Below, piece after piece: positions 23,235 through 32,455 of a DNA stretch of 64,000 bases. The stretch comes from Pseudorhizobium banfieldiae (GTDB lineage Bacteria > Pseudomonadota > Alphaproteobacteria > Rhizobiales > Rhizobiaceae): assembly GCF_000967425.1 (NCBI RefSeq), contig NZ_FO082821.1:62001-126000 (forward strand). Reading direction: 5' to 3'. The notes under the pieces were generated by a model. That model made no database searches. It saw nothing but the letters and a program-made list of their open reading frames with translations, and was not told the origin of the DNA. Every line of letters begins with the position of its first letter. Position 1 is the first letter of the stretch. Made by a program: the position numbers and the translations under genes.

Positions 23235-25690
23235 TCGGCCTTCTCCCATCCGCAGAATTTCGCCAACCAGTTTTCGGGTTCGTCTCCGTACTGCTCGCGA
23301 AGTGCCGCGCACTCCTCGATCGTCTCCTTGCGTCCTGAAAGCACCTTCACGAGATCCGGCATTGTCGACAGATCGAGACGCGCAATGACAGAGTCGTTGC
23401 CATGCTTAATCAGGAAGGTTCTCTTTTCAGGAGGCGTGTTCTTGATGAACTTGAACTCCTTCACCGTCAGGCCGAAGCGCTTGATGTAGCTCTCTTCGTC
23501 AGCCCGTGGGTTCGGGAAGTGGATGTTGGTCGCCGATTGCTCAATGAGCGTGTGCGACGCTTTGGATTTGGTGATGTCAGCGGCCGACTGCGTACCAAAG
23601 CCCACGATGCCGTTGAGCTTTCGGATCGTCTTCATCTTGTCGACGATGAAGGCGCTGAAAGTGTCATCCATTAGCAGCTGCCAGCCTTCATCCATGAAGA
23701 ACATGACGGGGTTACCGTCCAGCAGCTCGTCCAGCCGATGATAAAGATACATCAGCGCAGGGGTTCTTAGCTCCTCGTTTCCGAGGATGTTGGTCATGTC
23801 AAAGCCAAATACGCTGTGACCCGAGAAGGACAGGACGTCATGGGGCGCGTTGAACAGCCAGGCTTTTTCGCCTTCGATCCAAGGACGAAGCCGCGAGTAT
23901 AGATCGTTGGCATCGGCCTTGGACCGCCCCATCAAGAGGCCGGCAAGATTCGGGAGGTTTCGCTGAGCTGCAGGCTCCTGCATGATCCGGACGATTGCCT
24001 TTTCCAGCGTGTCCTCGTCCTCTTGCGTGAAGTCGGTGCGTCGATCGCCGCGCAGCATGGCCTTGAGCAGACGGACCAGAAATTCCCGATTCTCGCCGGT
24101 GTTTTCCAATTGCAGCGGGTTAAAGCCCGTGGGCGTTCCCGGAGACAGAACCTCGTAGGCTCCGCCGATCGCCCTGACGAAGATCTCGGCCCCGCGGTCC
24201 TTGTCGAAGAACACGGCGCGAGGCGTGGGTGAAACCCGCATCGCCTGAGCCAGCAGGAAGGTCAAACCAACGGTCTTGCCGGATCCTGTCGGACCAGTCA
24301 CCGTGAAGTGCCCGATATCGCGGCGGTGGAAGTTGAACCAGTAGGGGGTTTGTGAGGTCGTTTCCAGAATGGTGATCGGCAGGCCCCAATGGGTGCGATC
24401 CGCTTGTCCAGTCGCGAAATTATGCATCGAGGAAAGGCCGGAGAAGTTGGCGCTCGACAGCATGGCGATGCGGGAGATGTAGGAGCGGTTTCCCGGCAGC
24501 TGCGCCCAGAACGCCGCTTCAAGATTAAGATCCTCCCGGAGCCAGTTGATGTTCATGTCGGTGAGGCAAGCGCCAAGTTCCGACACGCAACGGCTCAATC
24601 CGTCGAGGTCCCGCGAAATGCACAGAAGCGAAAAGTGATGGAAGCCGAATACAGCCTCCTGATTGAGGAGGCTGTTCAATGCATAGTCGATGTCGGATTC
24701 GACCGAGCTACCCGCTTCGTCGGAGGCCTTGATTTGGCGTTGAAGGCGGCTGATCCGCTCTTGTGCGATCGGCTTGTCTGCAAGGGTGAAAGACTGGGTC
24801 AGGATGAACTCGTGGTTCACCTGCAGCAACCCATCCAACATGCCGGGACCAGTGAATGGAGGATATTCTTTGATCGAGAGTAGAGCGGCATAGCGGCTGT
24901 CTTCTTCCACCGCCGCTTGTGCCTGCATCGTCCGCTTTGAAAAGTGAAGCCGTGAAGTGCCGACGTAGTTGCGGATTCCCATGCGCGGAAGCCGCATCTT
25001 TCGCGGCACACCGCAGGTCAGGATCGTGTTGAAGAACTCGCAGGGCTCCGAATACGGATCGCCCTTAGCCTCTTCTCCATCGATGTCCTTCTTCGCGGTA
25101 TCGTCCGATTTCTTGCGATACGTGATGCCAAGCGGCTTTGCGCCGTACTTGTGCAACTCTTTCACGATGTTCCCAACCAGCTCTTCAAGGTCGGTCACGT
25201 CTTCACGGGTCGCTTGGGCCCTGGCCTCCTTGTTCGAGCGTTCAAAGATCCGCTTTAGCGAGTCGCCGAGGCCAAGCGCCCCTTTCATGCCCGAACGCGC
25301 GATCGTCAGGTAGATTTCGTTCGTGAACATCCGCTTCTTGCGAAGTTGCTCCATATAGCGATCGTTCAGGATCTCGCAGAAGGAGGAATCGAACGAACCG
25401 CCGATTTCGGTCTCCACCTCACGACGGATTACGGTCGACCAAAGAGAATAGCGGCTCGAACCTAGTGCTCGGATCATGGTGTTCTGCACAACAGAACGCA
25501 TGTTCAATTCGGCCTGGTCCTCCGTCTGGAAGAACAGTCCATCGAGCTTGATGACGCTGATCAGGGTTCCATTCTCGAGCCCGATGACCGTGTCAGACAC
25601 ATGCCGCATGTAGGGGATGTGAACGGACATAGGCCGCTCGTTGCCGGCGACCTTCCCAAACCCAAGCTCTTCCTTGACGACTTTCAGCAT
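23231..25690 (-). CDS. virB4: VirB4-type secretion ATPase
   Basis: 819 residues, the usual length. N-terminal CagE/TrbE/VirB4 domain ([20 protein letters not shown]), Walker [19 protein letters not shown], Walker [12 protein letters not shown], and [20 protein letters not shown]. It drives pilin dislocation and substrate transfer. Directly follows virB3, 3 bases after its stop. Confidence 0.95.
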   Translation of the reverse strand: MLKVVKEELGFGKVAGNERPMSVHIPYMRHVSDTVIGLENGTLISVIKLDGLFFQTEDQAELNMRSVVQNTMIRALGSSRYSLWSTVIRREVETEIGGSFDSSFCEILNDRYMEQLRKKRMFTNEIYLTIARSGMKGALGLGDSLKRIFERSNKEARAQATREDVTDLEELVGNIVKELHKYGAKPLGITYRKKSDDTAKKDIDGEEAKGDPYSEPCEFFNTILTCGVPRKMRLPRMGIRNYVGTSRLHFSKRTMQAQAAVEEDSRYAALLSIKEYPPFTGPGMLDGLLQVNHEFILTQSFTLADKPIAQERISRLQRQIKASDEAGSSVESDIDYALNSLLNQEAVFGFHHFSLLCISRDLDGLSRCVSELGACLTDMNINWLREDLNLEAAFWAQLPGNRSYISRIAMLSSANFSGLSSMHNFATGQADRTHWGLPITILETTSQTPYWFNFHRRDIGHFTVTGPTGSGKTVGLTFLLAQAMRVSPTPRAVFFDKDRGAEIFVRAIGGAYEVLSPGTPTGFNPLQLENTGENREFLVRLLKAMLRGDRRTDFTQEDEDTLEKAIVRIMQEPAAQRNLPNLAGLLMGRSKADANDLYSRLRPWIEGEKAWLFNAPHDVLSFSGHSVFGFDMTNILGNEELRTPALMYLYHRLDELLDGNPVMFFMDEGWQLLMDDTFSAFIVDKMKTIRKLNGIVGFGTQSAADITKSKASHTLIEQSATNIHFPNPRADEESYIKRFGLTVKEFKFIKNTPPEKRTFLIKHGNDSVIARLDLSTMPDLVKVLSGRKETIEECAALREQYGDEPENWLAKFCGWEKAE

Positions 25691-25693
25691 CTA

Positions 25694-25993
25694 CTATGGT
25701 CCGTATGAGTTGGTGCCCCAAAAGCGCTTGTTGGGGGTCCTTGGCGTCTTGCGGGACGTGACCTGCAGGACGTCGAGAATCTTGCTGTCCCAGGCACAAA
25801 GCGAGAAAAGGACAAGGTAGGCGGCTGGCGCGATCAGCAGTGCCGCCAGATGGTTCGTCACCAGCCACCCAATGATTGTCACGCCGATGATCAGGACGAC
25901 CGCCATGTAGGGCACGCCCCATAGCGTCGGAGAACGGGTCAAGCCGATCACCAACGGCGTCAAAGCTGGCTTCTCGTCCTGAAAATCGCTCAT
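25694..25993 (-). CDS. virB3: VirB3-type membrane protein
   Basis: 99 residues: PLVIGLTRSPTLWGVPYM followed by two hydrophobic helices (VVLIIGVTIIGWLV and LLIAPAAYLVLFSLCAW) and a basic C-terminus. Typical VirB3, which works with VirB4 in pilus biogenesis. Start overlaps the virB2 stop. Confidence 0.92.
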   Translation of the reverse strand: MSDFQDEKPALTPLVIGLTRSPTLWGVPYMAVVLIIGVTIIGWLVTNHLAALLIAPAAYLVLFSLCAWDSKILDVLQVTSRKTPRTPNKRFWGTNSYGP

Positions 25994-26340
25994 CAGCCGC
26001 CGCCTACCGACGAAATCATCTGGTCAACGATGGCAGGGGCGCCGAACACGAGACCGATGCCAATGACGACGGCTCCGGCCGTGAACCACGAGAGCCTGCC
26101 GGCAAAGGCAAGGAAGCCGAGGCCAATCACGGCGATGATTGCCATCAGACGTCCGAAGGGGCCGGTGATGAAGTCAACGATCATCTGCACGGCTGTCTGA
26201 AGGGGGGCGAATGCACCGCCGCCGCCACCGCTAGCCTGTGCAAGCGCTTGATCAGCGCCTGCAACCTGCAGGGCTGCCACCAAGCCAATGACCGCTACTG
26301 CCTTCAATGCCCCGGAATGCCGGGAAACGACGTTCTTCAT
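25993..26340 (-). CDS. virB2: VirB2-type major pilin
   Basis: 115 residues. Long signal peptide ending ADQALAQAS, a Gly-rich linker, then two hydrophobic helices (DFITGPFGRLMAIIAVIGLG and WFTAGAVVIGIGLVFGAPAI). Matches VirB2 pilin precursors; AGAGAG-type ribosome site precedes the ATG. Confidence 0.93.
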   Translation of the reverse strand: MKNVVSRHSGALKAVAVIGLVAALQVAGADQALAQASGGGGGAFAPLQTAVQMIVDFITGPFGRLMAIIAVIGLGFLAFAGRLSWFTAGAVVIGIGLVFGAPAIVDQMISSVGGG

Positions 26341-26350
26341 AGTTCTCTCC

Positions 26351-27325
26351 TTAAAAATGCATCACGCCGCCGACGAACTTGCCGGTCTTCTCCACAGCGA
26401 TGACTCCGGCATCGCTGGTGTTCTTTGCCGCCATGTCTCGGACGATCCCGCTCGCCTTCCGTTTGCCGGTTGGCATCGGTAGGCCAAGCTGGAAATTCAC
26501 GACCTTTGCGACATAGCCGACGGTTTCTTGGAATGGCGGAACGCCGCCATATTCATAGATGCGCTCCTCCCCGCTGTTGTAAGCGGCTGCGACCAGAAGC
26601 GGGTTCTGAAACTCATCGAGCAGGAAGCGGAGGTACTTCATCCCGCCCTCGATGTTTTGAGCGGGATCGCAAATGTCCTGAACACCGAAGCGAGCCGCCG
26701 TTTCGGGGATAAGCTGCATAGGTCCGCGTGCGCCTTTCGGTGAATTGCGGATCTCATCGAAGCGACTTTCGGCCCAGGCAATCGCAACCGCGAAGCCCTC
26801 ATCGACGCTGTATCGGCGCGCAGTGGATGCAACCAGCGCTTTAATCTCATCAGGTGACAGGGGCGACGGCCCGCACTCTCCAACGGGAGTTCCTTCCCCT
26901 AGATTTTCGGGGGCATCACTAGATGTAGTATCTAGAGTGGGAGTTTGGACAGGCTCTATGCGGCCGGTGGCGCGCTCCGAGACATCAAAATATGCGCTGA
27001 CAGACGCATCAATTTGATTCCCTTTGACGCCCACATCTTTCGACGTCGTTGCGCCCAATACTTCAGCTCCGCCCTTCGTGACAACACCGTTTGCACCAAG
27101 GACAAATTCCTTCTCTGATGTCTCGACACCGCTCCAGCGATCTTCGAAGTTCGTGACAAGAGATTCCTCGTTGATTGTCACAGAACCGTTGTAATCGCTG
27201 GAAATACGCCCTGTTGTGGCTAGGTCTTGTGACGCAGCAGTATTGGCCGCGAGCAGCATGGATAATGCTGCGCTAGTCAGGGTTCGCGGGCCTATATACC
27301 CTGCATAGATAGTGTTTTTATCCAT
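26351..27325 (-). CDS. virB1: VirB1-type lytic transglycosylase
   Basis: 324 residues. Signal peptide-like N-terminus (ALSMLLAANTAASQD), a 150-residue Ser/Thr-rich region without known domain, then an SLT domain with catalytic AWAESRFDE, RGPMQLIPETAARFG, AAYNSGEERIYEYGG and PPFQETVGYV. First gene of the virB operon, transcribed from the promoter at 27387-27414. The SLT domain lies at the C-terminus, opposite to the arrangement in the second transglycosylase. Confidence 0.88.
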   Translation of the reverse strand: MDKNTIYAGYIGPRTLTSAALSMLLAANTAASQDLATTGRISSDYNGSVTINEESLVTNFEDRWSGVETSEKEFVLGANGVVTKGGAEVLGATTSKDVGVKGNQIDASVSAYFDVSERATGRIEPVQTPTLDTTSSDAPENLGEGTPVGECGPSPLSPDEIKALVASTARRYSVDEGFAVAIAWAESRFDEIRNSPKGARGPMQLIPETAARFGVQDICDPAQNIEGGMKYLRFLLDEFQNPLLVAAAYNSGEERIYEYGGVPPFQETVGYVAKVVNFQLGLPMPTGKRKASGIVRDMAAKNTSDAGVIAVEKTGKFVGGVMHF

Positions 27326-27386
27326 CGCACCCGCCCGTCAAACGGTGTTGTGATCGCCACGAAAACCGACTAGAGTTAATGAACAT

Positions 27387-27414
27387 ATGATACCGATTTG
27401 ATGCACTCTTACAA
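27387..27414 (-). promoter_or_regulatory. Candidate virB promoter
   Basis: Minus strand TTGTAA (27414-27409), 16-base spacer, TATCAT (27392-27387), 62 bases upstream of virB1. The arms ACCGAT (27392-27397) and ATCGGT (27423-27428) flank it and could be operator half-sites in this divergent region. Confidence 0.45.
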
Positions 27415-27484
27415 GTTTTCTGATCGGTGTTAAACCCTATTTTGCAGGGTCAACAATTGTACTACGGATGGTTAGGGCTAGAAC

Positions 27485-28093
27485 ATGATACGGACCATCA
27501 TTACCGCGCTCTCAAGTTGCGTGATAGCAACACAGGCTCTCGCGGCATCTCCCGTAAACTTGGACTACATCCGGTCGCTGGCAGCGCCGGGCAAGACGGT
27601 TCTCGTCATTGAGTATTATGACGGGACCGGCAAAGTCGCGGATCGCAAAGGCTTCGCCACGGCCAATGGCTTCAAGGCCGTCTCGGCTACCGACTTTCGT
27701 GTCGATGAAGGGACTACGTTGCACCTGTACGGCGTTCAGCCCTGCAGCGGCGATCTGGTCAATCGTGCGGAGGACTATTCCGGGACTTGCGAGGAGTTTG
27801 GTACGCAGCAGCTCCAAACGATGCTGCAAAGCCCCAAGGTTCTGTTCTGCAGGGCGTTCATCAGCGAGCAGGCCGCCCCAGTCCAGGATGTCACTTGCTA
27901 CGGCTACTATAACTATCCCGGCGCAATGGACACGGTTGATAATCTTGAGGAGCAGCTTCTGTCGTTGGGAGCGGTTCGCCTGACTAAGAAAGCCGATGGT
28001 TCATTCGAACGTCCTGATCTCACGGAGGCTCAGGAAATCGGCCAGAAGGGTTCCTACGGCATGTGGGCAGATCCTCGGGTGAAGGCGCAATGA
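27485..28093 (+). CDS. Exported degenerate SNase-like protein 1
   Basis: 202 residues, signal peptide ending TQALAASP. It keeps the outline of the SNase family: DFRVDEGTTLHLYGVQPC for the active-site strands, a later VLFCRAF and a C-terminal GSYGMWADPR (SNase helix ending in G-x-W). The catalytic Asp and Arg residues of VIDGDT/IRIAAIDACE are missing. Four cysteines (QPC, GTC, LFC, VTC) match the positions in the intact nuclease at 603-1106. First gene of an operon divergent from virB; likely a non-enzymatic periplasmic or surface protein. Confidence 0.65.
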   Translation: MIRTIITALSSCVIATQALAASPVNLDYIRSLAAPGKTVLVIEYYDGTGKVADRKGFATANGFKAVSATDFRVDEGTTLHLYGVQPCSGDLVNRAEDYSGTCEEFGTQQLQTMLQSPKVLFCRAFISEQAAPVQDVTCYGYYNYPGAMDTVDNLEEQLLSLGAVRLTKKADGSFERPDLTEAQEIGQKGSYGMWADPRVKAQ

Positions 28094-28626
28094 AGCTTGC
28101 TGCTGCACTCGTCGCGACCCTGTTGCCGTTCGCGGCCAATGCCGCACCTGAAGGGTATTTCGATCTTGCGCCCGGCATCACTCTGGAAACGGGCGATACC
28201 TGGATCTCGAACGGAGAAAGGTTTCGTCTCTATGGCATCCAGTCCTGCTTGCGCGGCACTGCCTACACGGATGGTCAGGGCAATAGACAAGATTGCGGCG
28301 AGGCATCGCTTGCGATGTTGGCTGCCTACATCAAGGACACCAAACCGATCTGTGCCCCCGTGGCGAAGCTTAACGGCATCTCATATGTCGTTTGTTACGC
28401 CACGGTTGGCAGTCAAAGGCTCGACCTCGCGCAGATCATGGTGACAAGCGGCTATGCATTCGCCGCCTTGAAGACCGATGGTCTCCCTTATCATGCCCCC
28501 TACGCCATAGCCGAGCAGCTTGCTCAGCAAAAAAAGGCCGGCCTTTGGCAATTCTCCGACGTTCAGCATCCTTCCATCCTGCTTAGTCGTGAGGCGAACC
28601 AGCGATCGAGGAGCGCCCAGCCATGA
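28090..28626 (+). CDS. Exported degenerate SNase-like protein 2
   Basis: 178 residues, ATG overlapping the previous stop (ATGA). Signal peptide ending FAANAAP. SNase-like outline ITLETGDTWIS, RFRLYGIQSC, ISYVVCYATVG, AEQLAQQKKAGLWQ, with four matching cysteines (QSC, QDC, PIC, VVC). RFRL keeps one Arg, but the Asp/Glu pair after it and the Arg before VVC are lost, so nuclease activity is unlikely. Translationally coupled on both sides. Confidence 0.65.
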   Translation: MKLAAALVATLLPFAANAAPEGYFDLAPGITLETGDTWISNGERFRLYGIQSCLRGTAYTDGQGNRQDCGEASLAMLAAYIKDTKPICAPVAKLNGISYVVCYATVGSQRLDLAQIMVTSGYAFAALKTDGLPYHAPYAIAEQLAQQKKAGLWQFSDVQHPSILLSREANQRSRSAQP

Positions 28627-29327
28627 GAAACCGCCTTATCCTTTTTATCGCCGCAAGCTCTTTGGCCCAGCCGGCGTTTGCCGCCGATCCGATCTATCAG
28701 AACTGGCACGCCCTACGCGGTCAGGCTGCGCCTCCAGTTGCCGCTGCTGTTCGGTTGCCGACGTTCAAAGGCCCGGTAACCGTTCTCGACGGCCGCACGC
28801 TGTGGTTCGGCGCGCTTGGCAATGGCTATGAAGTGAGGTTGGCTGGCGTCGACACCTGTGAGCTTCCTCAATGGGCTTTGAACCCAAAGTGGACCAACCG
28901 GGACAAGCAACAGGCTCCTACCCCCGTTCCATGCGGTCCCTTCGCCAAGGCCTGGCTGAAAAGGACTGTCGGAAACAGACCCACGACTTGCGTCGGTCTG
29001 GCCTACGCGAACGATGGGATACCCGTCGCACAATGCACGACTAACGGTGTGGATCTCGCCGCCGAAATGCTGCGCGTCGGTTGGGCTCGTCTCGATTCCC
29101 CTTACATCAACGCCCAATATTACGCTTATCAGACCAACGCGATGGCCGCCCGGTATGGGATGTGGGGAACCTACGTGTTGGACATGAACGAATGGCGCCG
29201 CAAAGCTGTCGACAAGACGCTAGATCGGCATCCGATCGCCGACTTCAATCTATTGGCCGAGAGGAAAAGCGAGATCTCTCCTCCTTTTGCTGATGCGCGA
29301 AACAAGCCGAAGAGGACAGACCGATAG
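28623..29327 (+). CDS. Exported SNase-like protein 3
   Basis: 234 residues, start overlapping the previous stop. Signal peptide ending QPAFAADP. Closest of the three to a real SNase: VTVLDGRTLWF, YEVRLAGVDTCELPQ (Arg, Asp and Glu retained) and MAARYGMWGTYV, but the segment NDGIPVAQC lacks the Arg seen in the intact enzyme (YKRLVGQC). Four cysteines conserved (DTC, VPC, TTC, AQC). The C-terminus has a charged tail (RRKAVDKTLDRHP). Probably reduced or no catalysis. Confidence 0.65.
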   Translation: MRNRLILFIAASSLAQPAFAADPIYQNWHALRGQAAPPVAAAVRLPTFKGPVTVLDGRTLWFGALGNGYEVRLAGVDTCELPQWALNPKWTNRDKQQAPTPVPCGPFAKAWLKRTVGNRPTTCVGLAYANDGIPVAQCTTNGVDLAAEMLRVGWARLDSPYINAQYYAYQTNAMAARYGMWGTYVLDMNEWRRKAVDKTLDRHPIADFNLLAERKSEISPPFADARNKPKRTDR

Positions 29328-29738
29328 TTGCCAGACCTCGCACATATTGCGACCTCTCTCGCAACGGATCCCTTGGCTGGCTTGCTGCTTGCCATCTCCC
29401 TCTCGATCGCCCTCATAATCCCGGCGCAGAGACTCTGGTGGATCCACGCGCTACTAGCGGCCTTCCTTCTCATCCTGTCGCTGGCTTTCCACGACAAGCG
29501 TCACTTGTCCTTCGACAGCTACCTGGTCGGGCTCTTCGCCTTCGCCGCGTTTTCTCGGGACATTCCCAATCAGCCACTGCTCTATCGTATCGGCATTTCC
29601 TGGTTTGCGTGCTTCGCACTGATCTCGGCCGTCATCTACGCTGCAGGCGAACGCATCCAGCACAGGACTCCGCTCGAAAGATTTTTTTTCCGAGCCGGCA
29701 ATTTCAGCAGCATTGACCAAGAGGGACACCTGATATGA
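29328..29738 (+). CDS. Polytopic membrane protein of the exported-protein operon
   Basis: 136 residues from TTG 29328, directly after the previous stop. Three or four hydrophobic segments (LAGLLLAISLSIALIIP, WIHALLAAFLLILSLAF, YLVGLFAFAAF, ISWFACFALISAVIYAAG). No family recognised. Coupled to the next gene by an ATGA overlap. Could anchor the exported partners of this operon or act in entry exclusion; inference only. Confidence 0.6.
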   Translation: MPDLAHIATSLATDPLAGLLLAISLSIALIIPAQRLWWIHALLAAFLLILSLAFHDKRHLSFDSYLVGLFAFAAFSRDIPNQPLLYRIGISWFACFALISAVIYAAGERIQHRTPLERFFFRAGNFSSIDQEGHLI

Positions 29739-30322
29739 AACCAGTGTTTTTTGCCGCAGCCGGTCTCGCGGCTCTTGCCATCTCTCCAGCATCTGCCAAG
29801 GCCGAGGATGCCTCTTGGGGTTGCCAGATTCTCTTGTGCGCAGCCTCACAAAGCCCGTCTTGGCATGGCGTCCCCTACTGCGTTCCCCCGATGAAAAGGC
29901 TCATATCAGCTATGGCGAAGCCCGGCTTCTCCTGGCCGATCTGCCATGAAGCAGAAGCCGGAAAGCCCGGCTATGAACCTTACGAGGAATGCCCTGCCGG
30001 TATGACCGCCGTTTCCTCCCGCACCGATGGGGATCGGTCGTTCTTGGGCCGAGACGACAAGGATCAGTGCACGAAGACCGTCAACCAGTGCAGCAACCGT
30101 GCCGCCTTCCGTACCCAATTTGGTGACGCCCGAGAAAACGAGCGCAAGGGTGTCACGATCCGGCAGATCAACCAGAACAACGACAATGATGTTTTCAACC
30201 GAGACAATGGCTGCATGGTGCAGATCACTCAGCCCCGCCCTCGCCGCGCGGATCCTTATTATTTCGACATTCCGAACGATAAGGGCGTCAAGCAGCGCAC
30301 TTGGTTCAACCTGAATGACTGA
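29735..30322 (+). CDS. Exported cysteine-rich protein
   Basis: 195 residues. Signal peptide (FFAAAGLAALAISPASAKA) and about nine cysteines in the mature part (WGC, LLC, YC, PIC, EEC, DQC, NQC, NGC), arguing for a disulfide-bonded periplasmic or surface protein. Ends in charged/aromatic PYYFDIPNDKGVKQRTWFN. No family recognised. Same operon as the SNase-like proteins; role in conjugation suspected from position only. Confidence 0.6.
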   Translation: MKPVFFAAAGLAALAISPASAKAEDASWGCQILLCAASQSPSWHGVPYCVPPMKRLISAMAKPGFSWPICHEAEAGKPGYEPYEECPAGMTAVSSRTDGDRSFLGRDDKDQCTKTVNQCSNRAAFRTQFGDARENERKGVTIRQINQNNDNDVFNRDNGCMVQITQPRPRRADPYYFDIPNDKGVKQRTWFNLND

Positions 30323-30331
30323 GTGGATGAC

Positions 30332-30755
30332 ATGAACAGCAACGTTCTCATCGTAGCAGCCGCAGGTCTCGGCATTCTCGCCGGTGCTGGAGGTACTTAT
30401 CTCATCATGCCGGAGCCAGAGCCGGTTGTTAGGGGCCCCTACTGATGCGGAGATCGCGGCCCTTATCGCAGCCAATCCCTCCCTAATTCCCGAACCTCCG
30501 GCCCCTGTGCTTGAAATACCGACAGAAGAGGAAGCCCTGGCCGCATACCGCAAGGCATATGCCCGCAACCCTCTGAGGACCGGCCGCGGTGATGCCGATG
30601 TAACTCTTGCCTTGGGAGAGTGTGACGAGAACGCCAGCGGTCCAGGCGTATCATGCGTTGCGGCCATCAAGAGGAATCCAAACGCAGCTCCTCTCGATCG
30701 TGTCATTGGATTTGCCAAGTCTGCATCCGGCGAGTGGGTTGCCACCAACTACTGA
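30332..30755 (+). pseudogene. Membrane-anchored small protein split by a frameshift
   Basis: ATG 30332 opens 37 residues: a hydrophobic anchor (VLIVAAAGLGILAGAGGTYL) and MPEPEPVVRGPY, then TGA at 30443-30445. The reading continues in another frame with APTDAEIAALIAANPS through to TGA 30755 (CDENASGPGVSCVAAIKRN near the end). The junction is the run AGGGGCCCCT at 30431-30440, an easy place for a slip. The second part has no good start of its own (GTG 30384 or TTG 30426). I read it as one gene of about 140 residues with an indel, either real, a sequencing error, or less likely programmed frameshifting. Confidence 0.55.
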
Positions 30756-30796
30756 TTTCAGGGCCAGATGCCTGTTGCTCATCAATGCCCCGGCAG

Positions 30797-31063
30797 TCAG
30801 ATGGAGCCTGAAAGAAGAAGCTCCATTTCCTCAGAGTTTAGGCTCCCCTTGGAGGCAATTAGATACCCCGCTACGTAAAGCATCTTCTGATCTCTCTCAT
30901 CCGGATCTGACGGCGCGTGCCTGATGATTTCCATACGTGCTTTCGCTTCTTGATCCATGTTAGCGCCGCCCTCGCCGTTGATGGCCGCCAGGTAGACGGC
31001 TCGGTGACGTTCGACCTTCACGGACAATGGCTCGTTGGGTTGCAGCTCAAGCTTTTCTGTCAT
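30797..31063 (-). CDS. Small hypothetical protein
   Basis: 88 residues from ATG 31063. Mostly charged and helical: VKVERHRAVYLAAINGEGG, DQEAKARMEIIRHAPSDPDE, then MLYVAGYLIASKGSLNSEEMELL. No transmembrane segment and no family recognised. Convergent with the exported-protein operon. Codon use looks ordinary for the region. Confidence 0.55.
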   Translation of the reverse strand: MTEKLELQPNEPLSVKVERHRAVYLAAINGEGGANMDQEAKARMEIIRHAPSDPDERDQKMLYVAGYLIASKGSLNSEEMELLLSGSI

Positions 31064-31093
31064 CTTTCCCTCTCCACAAGCGCAAGCGATCAC

Positions 31094-31536
31094 TCCTTGA
31101 CCTCCCGAATTTGAAGGGAGGGCAGGAGCCTCGCTCCTGCTCCCGAGCTCGTGCGGAACAGCTGGAGAGAGGGGGACAAGCGCTAAACCGGAGGGGGATC
31201 ACCCACCCGGAGGGTCGAGACGAATTTCATGGGAATGCGGCCGGTGCTGCAGGCCGCAGGCCGAAGCATGGGGAGACCGGTTTAGTGCTTGGGGGGGAGA
31301 GAGGGCAGAGCGCCTTTCTCCCCTCTCATCTAGTTGGATCTTGCCAACTTTTACGGAGTGGTAACTCGAATAGAGGTGGTGTTGCTGGCGGACTTCCGCT
31401 TTCGGCCCAAACCGCTCACATCTGAACCTTCCATGTGGCGGGTTGATGAACCCATCCGGCAACTGCCCAGAAGCCAGTCTATGACCCGAGATACTCATCT
31501 TTGGCGCATGTTGCAAAGGCCCGAATCTCTACTCGG
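31094..31536. other. Intergenic stretch without clear genes
   Basis: No credible coding sequence. Contains a perfect 8-bp hairpin GCAGGAGC-CTC-GCTCCTGC at 31122-31140 and G-rich runs near 31290. It separates the conjugation block from the metal-resistance block and may mark an insertion boundary, but no terminal repeats were seen. Confidence 0.4.
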
Positions 31537-32361
31537 TTAAAGGTCTGGCAGACCTGAATGCCTCGCTGTGACCTTTCCGTTTCGAATGGCAATCATTTCT
31601 CCCTCTGACAAGGCCTGCCAGGGGTCGTCAGATAGCGGGACGCTTGCGATCAAGGTGATGAATTGGTCGTTGTTCGCGACAGAAACGCCGCTGGCCTCGA
31701 ACGCTATTCCATTGCGTCCACAGCGCCGCTCGAGGAAGACGAGCCCAGGCGGAATGGCCCTGCCTGACGCTTCCTGTTTCCGTCGATCTCCATGTGCAAA
31801 GAGGGTGTCGCCATCGGAGTAGAGAAAATTCGCGGGACCCAGTGTTCGCAACTCCGCGGCAAATTCCGCGATCACGGACAGCCGCTGTTCCAGCGGCGGA
31901 ATCACGCTAGCGCTTCGCCACACGCCCGACATGCGCTGGAGGAGGGCGCAAAACGCCTGTTCGGAATCTGTCTCGCCCACCGGGGTAAAGCGGCCAGAAC
32001 TTAATTGCGGCGCACTACGGATGTCTGGTAGCCAGCCATTGTGTGCGAACATATGAACCCGTCCAGCCAATTCGCGAACAAAAGGTTGCGCGTTTCGGTA
32101 GGCAAGTTCCCCCATCGTCGCTTTGCGAATATGCGCCATGACGAGCGCGCTTCGGATGTCCTGGTTTTCTACGAAGCGGACCCAATCACTTTCGCTCGCT
32201 GGTTCCACGCCCTTGACCAGCCGGACATCGTCTCCTTCATAGTAGCCCACCCCCCATCCATCCTTGATCGACGTCGGGGGTGCGCTATGCGCGGCGAGCT
32301 TTGTCAGTGAGAGTCGCGTCGTCGCACGCTGGTTGCTCGACATTCCAAGCAGTTCGCACAT
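31537..32361 (-). CDS. Class II glutamine amidotransferase (YafJ-like)
   Basis: 274 residues. Mature N-terminal Cys2 nucleophile (MCELLGMSS), DGWGVGYY, RKATMGELAYRNAQPF, FAHNGWL and the ETDSEQAF motif of the Ntn-hydrolase GATase_2 fold, without a partner synthase domain. Such stand-alone proteins hydrolyse glutamine or a gamma-glutamyl substrate; the true substrate is unknown. It follows the P-type ATPase by 94 bases on the same strand and may be co-transcribed. Confidence 0.85.
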   Translation of the reverse strand: MCELLGMSSNQRATTRLSLTKLAAHSAPPTSIKDGWGVGYYEGDDVRLVKGVEPASESDWVRFVENQDIRSALVMAHIRKATMGELAYRNAQPFVRELAGRVHMFAHNGWLPDIRSAPQLSSGRFTPVGETDSEQAFCALLQRMSGVWRSASVIPPLEQRLSVIAEFAAELRTLGPANFLYSDGDTLFAHGDRRKQEASGRAIPPGLVFLERRCGRNGIAFEASGVSVANNDQFITLIASVPLSDDPWQALSEGEMIAIRNGKVTARHSGLPDL

Positions 32362-32455
32362 GGTCGTCCTTTCCGGCCGGGCGCGATGCCATCGGTCGCA
32401 TCTATGATTGCATGGCCACTGGTGGACATGCCTCGGCCAGAAGACCGCTCGAACG

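Noticed and set aside
30384..30755. Independent gene with GTG start at 30384
   Set aside because: The first 14 codons overlap the membrane anchor frame and look unlike protein-coding sequence; a frameshifted single gene explains both parts better.
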